A stretch of DNA of 50,790 bases from a virus. The notes under the pieces are model-generated. The model had not been told where the DNA came from and ran no database searches. It worked only from the letters and a program-made list of their open reading frames with translations. Location: the IMG/VR virus record IMGVR_UViG_3300047498_000076, positions 1 to 50,790 of that record. One strand, 5' to 3'. The position numbers and the translations under genes are program-made. Shown in pieces: positions 46,996 through 50,790 of the stretch (the stretch's first letter is position 1; every line of letters begins with the position of its first letter).

Positions 46996-47868
46996 TTAGC
47001 GCCTTGCGTCTTCGACCCAGAGGCCGCGGGTGATGTCGCAGTGGAGGATGATGGTGCTGTCGAGGCCGCCGACCCAGTTTCCGTTGAGGCTCAGGCCGCT
47101 GCTGGCTAGGTTCGACTGGTCCTGGAGCGTCACGGTGTTCGTGGCGCTGGTCGCGTGGACCTTGAGCTGCTGGCCGTCCGCGGTGCAAGCCGTGACGGAT
47201 GGCGTTTTCGTCACGGTGACTGCGCCGCCAGATCCTACGACCCAGACCTCGTTGAGGTAGGTGAGGCCGCTCAGCGACACGCCGCCGCTCGCGGTCACGG
47301 ACTCGGCCGATCCGGAGCCGCCGTTCAGCGCGGGTGCTGCGCCCGTGCCGTTCGACGCCGCGGTCACGAGGCCCTTCGCGTTCACCGTGATGTTGGCGTT
47401 CGTGAAAGACCCGACGTTCGAGTTCACGGTCGCGAGCGTCGCCGCCGCCCCGCTCGTCGTCACGTCGCCCGTGAGCGGTCCCGCCTGCTTCGAGTTGAAG
47501 GTCGACCAGTCGGTCGAGGTGAGCGCGCCCGTGGTGGACGAGCTCGCCGTGCCGAGCGAGAGCGCCTGGCCCGTGAGGGACAGGCCGTTCGCCGTTCCCA
47601 GGGTCACGTCGCCCGAGTTCGACCCGGAAAGCACCGAGCCGTTCCCGATCGCGCCGACAGGGATGTTCGTCGCCGTGTTCAAGCTGAAGTTGAGCGTCTT
47701 GTTCGTCAGCGCCTGGGTGGACGCGATGCCCGCGATGGTGTCGGTCGTCGTCGGCAGCGTCAGGACGGCGGCGCCGTTCGTGATCTGAGCGCCGTCGAGC
47801 GTTCGCGGGGAGTTCGCGAACGCCGGAGCGGCGATCAGGGTTGCGAGGAGCAGGAATAGGGACTTCAT
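46996..47868 (-). CDS. Exported tail fibre-like protein
   Basis: A 290-residue protein: Sec signal MKSLFLLLATLIAAPAFA then NSP. The mature part has the phage-fibre phrase TLPTTTDTIAGIASTQALTN and many Gly/Ser/Thr repeats. The C-terminal 90 residues, ending LWVEDARR, match the end of the upstream 638-residue protein (NWSEDSRR). Shared tips suggest a duplicated receptor-contact or trimerisation domain. Confidence 0.75.
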   Translation of the reverse strand: MKSLFLLLATLIAAPAFANSPRTLDGAQITNGAAVLTLPTTTDTIAGIASTQALTNKTLNFSLNTATNIPVGAIGNGSVLSGSNSGDVTLGTANGLSLTGQALSLGTASSSTTGALTSTDWSTFNSKQAGPLTGDVTTSGAAATLATVNSNVGSFTNANITVNAKGLVTAASNGTGAAPALNGGSGSAESVTASGGVSLSGLTYLNEVWVVGSGGAVTVTKTPSVTACTADGQQLKVHATSATNTVTLQDQSNLASSGLSLNGNWVGGLDSTIILHCDITRGLWVEDARR

Positions 47869-47871
47869 AGG

Positions 47872-49788
47872 TTACCTCCGTGAGTCCTCGGACCAGTTCA
47901 CACCGTCCCAGGATAGTTCGATTGTTGATCCCTCGATCGAGGCGGGGTCGCCCGTCGCGGGCCAGGGGCCATTGAGGTCGAGTCCGTCGCCGTCATTGAA
48001 CACGGGGAAGTTCGTCCCGTCCACGGCCTTGATCTTGACGACCTGGCCGACGGACGACCCGGCCGAGATCTGCGGGCTTTTCGTCACGACCTGCGCGCCC
48101 GATGGGCTCCGCACGAAATAGACCTGGAGCGGGTCGGACGTGGTCATGATACCGGAGGCGGGGTTGACGACTACGGGGGAGGCCTTCGACCCGTGCGGCG
48201 TGTAGCCCGCGGATCCGGATGCGCCTCCGCCGCCGCCCAAAAGGACGCCTAGGTAGAGGTACTTCGAGTAGATGCTCTGGCCGGGCTGGGGGATGAAGTC
48301 GGGGTTCGTGATCGTGAACGAGTTTCCGACGAGCGTGAAGTCGGTGAGTTCCAGGTGGTTCTCGTCGATCCAGACGTCGAGGCTGTCGGGGTCGACCGGG
48401 ACGCTCGAGAGCTGGAAGTCGGCGTTCGAACCGTCGACGGCGCCCGTCGGGATCTCCTGCTTGAAGCGCGCGGTCTGGACGCCCGACGATGGGTTGTTCG
48501 AGACGGCGCCGTAGACCAGGTATTTGGCCCAGACCGACTGGCCCGGCGCGGGCACCGCGCCCGGGTCGGTGATCGTGACCTCGTCGCCGTTGATTTCGTA
48601 CTGCTGGTCGGTGAGCAGGTTCTGGTCGACGTAGAAGTTGACGCTCTCGGGATCGGACGGCGTGCTCGACAGCGTGAAGACCGTGTTCGTTCCGTTGACC
48701 GCGCCGCGCGGCGTTTCGCCCCTGTACTTGGCCGCCGCCGCGCCGGAGCCCAGGAACGGCCGGCCGTCGAAGACCTGCACGTCCGAAACCGCGCCCGCGT
48801 TCGACGTGATGATGACGTAGGCGATGCCGAAGTTCCCGTCGGGAGCCGGGAGCGAACCCGGGCCCGAGAAGACCTGGTTCTGGATCGATGCCAGGCACTG
48901 ATCATAGGTCCCGTTGACGTCGCCGAAATTGAAGTTCAGCGTGTCCTTCTGGGTCAGCGTGACGACGCAGACGACCGACTTGTTGCCGGCCGGGGTCGTC
49001 GGGCCGAATGACGGCGTGGTCGAGTCGCCGCCCGAGACGACGCCGGTCGAGAAGTCGACGAACGTGTCCTCGGGCGTGAAGCTGCCCGCCGTGAGCGGGA
49101 AGAGGCTCGGCGTGAGCCGCCCCGGGTAGGAGAAGCACAGGGGCGCAGAGCCCACGTTCTGCGATGGCTTGATGCCCATGACCGTCGAGGACGATCGGTA
49201 GGGCCGCATCCGGTTGTCGAACCGGACCTGGTTCTGCGCGATCAGCGAGTTCACGCCGATGCTCTCCCTCGCCTCGAAGTCGAGCATGGATGAGGTGATC
49301 GAAGCCGCCCCTGGTGGTATGATCAGGCCGCACAGGATGACGTCGTTCGGCCCCTTGGACGGGTACTCCGGGCTCGACGACGGCGTCCCGGGGATGACCA
49401 TGACGGCCGCCTCCTGGAGCTGGTTGAGCGGTACTTGGGTGAACGGGGTTGTGGGGCTGTTAATCAGGTTCGAGTCGGTCGGCATCGGGGTGATGACGAC
49501 GAGTGAGCGCGTGATGAGCGACGGGTCGGCGCTCGGGATCGAGACGGTCTCAGACGACCCCAGGACGTCGAGGTACCCGCTCGCGCTGATCGCGATGCCC
49601 GCGGCGACGGAGACGGCCATGCCCGAGGCGGGCGCGACCGACAGGCCCCGGAGGACCGCGGCGCCCATGACGCCCTCGCCGATCCCGCGCGCGGTCTCGA
49701 CCATCGCCTCCTGGAAAGCGGTCATGTCGACGGCGCGGACCTTGTATCGGGAGTACCAGTAGAAGAAAGCGGTTGCGTCATTCGCCAT
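47872..49788 (-). CDS. Tail fibre / baseplate appendage protein with repeated domains
   Basis: A 638-residue protein without signal. N-terminal part (VETARGIGEGVMGAAVLRGL) resembles baseplate-attached fibre starts. Two tandem domains (about residues 360-510) share P-x-G-A-V-x-G-x-N, D-P-x-S-x, and P-G-Q-S. A C-terminal tip (ASIEGSTIELSWDGVNWSED) matches the 290-residue exported protein. Directly follows the gp48-like baseplate gene, so it is the likely fibre anchor. Confidence 0.75.
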   Translation of the reverse strand: MANDATAFFYWYSRYKVRAVDMTAFQEAMVETARGIGEGVMGAAVLRGLSVAPASGMAVSVAAGIAISASGYLDVLGSSETVSIPSADPSLITRSLVVITPMPTDSNLINSPTTPFTQVPLNQLQEAAVMVIPGTPSSSPEYPSKGPNDVILCGLIIPPGAASITSSMLDFEARESIGVNSLIAQNQVRFDNRMRPYRSSSTVMGIKPSQNVGSAPLCFSYPGRLTPSLFPLTAGSFTPEDTFVDFSTGVVSGGDSTTPSFGPTTPAGNKSVVCVVTLTQKDTLNFNFGDVNGTYDQCLASIQNQVFSGPGSLPAPDGNFGIAYVIITSNAGAVSDVQVFDGRPFLGSGAAAAKYRGETPRGAVNGTNTVFTLSSTPSDPESVNFYVDQNLLTDQQYEINGDEVTITDPGAVPAPGQSVWAKYLVYGAVSNNPSSGVQTARFKQEIPTGAVDGSNADFQLSSVPVDPDSLDVWIDENHLELTDFTLVGNSFTITNPDFIPQPGQSIYSKYLYLGVLLGGGGGASGSAGYTPHGSKASPVVVNPASGIMTTSDPLQVYFVRSPSGAQVVTKSPQISAGSSVGQVVKIKAVDGTNFPVFNDGDGLDLNGPWPATGDPASIEGSTIELSWDGVNWSEDSRR

Positions 49789-49790
49789 GG

Positions 49791-50492
49791 TTAGCAGTTC
49801 TCCATCAGGATCATATCAGCTGGGTCCAATCCATCAATCACTTGATGCTGACTCCTCGCCGGTTCCGCCGCGAGCAGGGCCGTCTCAAGGTCGCTCGACT
49901 CTTGCGCGGTCAGGGTGTAGCCGTAGATCCGGACCTCGTAGAAGTACGCCTCCTTCTGATACTCGGCGTACTCGGCGTCGGTCAAGCCGTAGTCGGCGGC
50001 CCCTTTCGAGCAGAGGTCCGGGCCCACGAGGATGAGGTTGTTGAACTGGTTCAGGATCGTCGAGTAGTCGAGCGTCGACACGTCGAGCACCCAGCCCGCG
50101 CACCCGCAGCCCCAGGGGACGATCTCGACCTGGACCGACGGGTCGACGACCGTGTAGACGGTGGCGAGGATGTCGGTGGCCGTCGTGCGCCGCTGCGACC
50201 GGATCTTCGCGATGACCTTCGCCTGGCGGTTGGCGAGGGTGTCCGACGAGCTCAGCTGCTGGCCCAGGTAGAGCTCCTCGAAAAGCGGCTGGGCGGAGTC
50301 GTCGCAGTAGTTCGGAAAGTAGTTGTCGTAGACGGCCTCCTGGTTCGCGTACGCGTCGCCCACGATCGAGGCCGTGGCGTCCGAGTCGGCCGTCGAGTAG
50401 AACGCTGTCGCGGGTCCGTCCGGGTAGACGCCGTCCGGCAGCTCCCTCTGGATGATCCGGTAGACCTGCTGCTGGGTCAGGAATATCGGCAT
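49791..50492 (-). CDS. Baseplate protein, Mu gp48 / YmfQ-like
   Basis: A 233-residue protein between baseplate J and the fibre, the place of Mu gp48 (tail protein I-like). TLANRQAKVIAKIRSQRRTT has the N-R-x-A-x-V-x-A-x-x-R pattern of these proteins, where the adapter joins wedge to fibre. It starts 1 base after the J stop. Several Cys (WGCGCAGWVL). Confidence 0.75.
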   Translation of the reverse strand: MPIFLTQQQVYRIIQRELPDGVYPDGPATAFYSTADSDATASIVGDAYANQEAVYDNYFPNYCDDSAQPLFEELYLGQQLSSSDTLANRQAKVIAKIRSQRRTTATDILATVYTVVDPSVQVEIVPWGCGCAGWVLDVSTLDYSTILNQFNNLILVGPDLCSKGAADYGLTDAEYAEYQKEAYFYEVRIYGYTLTAQESSDLETALLAAEPARSQHQVIDGLDPADMILMENC

Positions 50493-50790
50493 CTACATGG
50501 ACACCACTGTTATGGTTCCCGGGGTCGGGACCTCGTTCGGCAGCATGCCGCGGTTGTAGCCGCTCGAGGAGAGCGGCAGCACCTGGCGGTCAAGCAGGAT
50601 CGGGATCGTTCCGGTCTCGACTGACTCGCTCGAGAGCATGACGTCGATCGTCTGCTCGATGACGGACGCGACGATGTAGCCGGACGCGCCGATCTGCGTT
50701 CCGCCGACCGGGGTCTTGTAGATCGCGCGCATGACCTCCCTCTGGACGAGCTGGTCCTGGGTCAGCGTCTGGCCCGACAGGATCGTCGAG
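50493..50790 (-). CDS. Baseplate J-like protein, C-terminal part (cut by window edge)
   Basis: Open from the right edge to a TAG at 50493. STILSGQTLTQDQLVQREVM and the final LPNEVPTPGTITVVSM are typical of the J-like C-terminus, whose end usually has P-x-x-x-P-x-P-G-x-I-x-V. It is followed at once by the gp48-like gene, the Mu order gp47-gp48. An internal Met at 50732 is not believed to be the start. Confidence 0.8.
   Translation of the reverse strand, partial: STILSGQTLTQDQLVQREVMRAIYKTPVGGTQIGASGYIVASVIEQTIDVMLSSESVETGTIPILLDRQVLPLSSSGYNRGMLPNEVPTPGTITVVSM

Noticed and set aside
50493-50732. Separate 79-residue gene starting at 50732
   Set aside because: The frame is open upstream to the window edge and the sequence fits the end of a J-like protein.
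1-50790. Exact circular closure of the window
   Set aside because: Joining position 50790 to 1 puts the two J-like parts out of frame, so bases must be missing.
1-50790. CRISPR array, integrase or transposase
   Set aside because: No regular spaced repeats and no protein with integrase or transposase motifs were found on either strand.

Overview
The window is almost all of a tailed-phage genome with high GC content. The host cannot be named from the sequence. Visible Shine-Dalgarno sites, sigma70-type promoters, Sec signal peptides, a lipobox and a GH108 endolysin point to a GC-rich, probably Gram-negative bacterium using the standard bacterial code. Tail sheath, tail tube, a frameshifted tail chaperone, a LysM tail protein and a Mu-type baseplate series (gp43 to gp48 order) make it a contractile-tailed (myovirus-type) phage. 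No integrase or convincing lysogeny repressor was found. The baseplate J gene is cut by both ends of the window: its N-terminus is at 1-840 and its C-terminus at 50493-50790. The genome is therefore probably circular or circularly permuted, with only a short piece of that gene missing.

Layout. Positions 1-25579 (minus strand, read right to left) form the packaging and morphogenesis block: RHH protein, putative TerS, TerL, CsrA-like protein, RmlB, RmlC, portal, an accessory island, MuF-like protein, protease/scaffold, decoration protein, major capsid, connectors, sheath, tube, chaperones, tape measure, hub and baseplate. The accessory island (14887-18877) sits between portal and MuF-like protein and carries an RmlD-like gene on the opposite strand plus two proteins with Sec signal peptides. 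Positions 25604-30098 hold a tRNA-like gene and a tight operon of RusA resolvase, two glycosyltransferases and many small proteins joined by start/stop overlaps. Positions 30099-30457 are gene-free, AT-rich and repeat-rich, and are the best replication-origin candidate. A primase-helicase (minus) diverges at 32.6 kb from a plus-strand recombination operon (32720-39169): Sak4-like ATPase, DUF669-type SSB, SF2 helicase, YqaJ exonuclease, ParB-domain protein and C5 cytosine methylase. A Vsr-like endonuclease follows on the other strand. Positions 40027-42217 encode a dioxygenase, a methyltransferase and a glycosyltransferase. Positions 42214-44383 are lysis genes and 44387-50492 are fibres and baseplate.

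How it works together. Head and tail genes follow Mu-like order. Replication would use the prim-pol/helicase. Recombination would use the Sak4-SSB annealing pair with YqaJ exonuclease and RusA. A striking accessory theme is sugar chemistry: RmlB, RmlC and RmlD-like enzymes, three glycosyltransferases, one methyltransferase and one Fe/2OG-type dioxygenase, spread over four sites. A second theme is export: five fibre- or coat-like proteins carry apparent Sec signal peptides. Regulatory candidates are two near-identical promoter/operator modules (25.2 and 39.9 kb), a CsrA homologue and a perfect parS-like palindrome at 40.0 kb.
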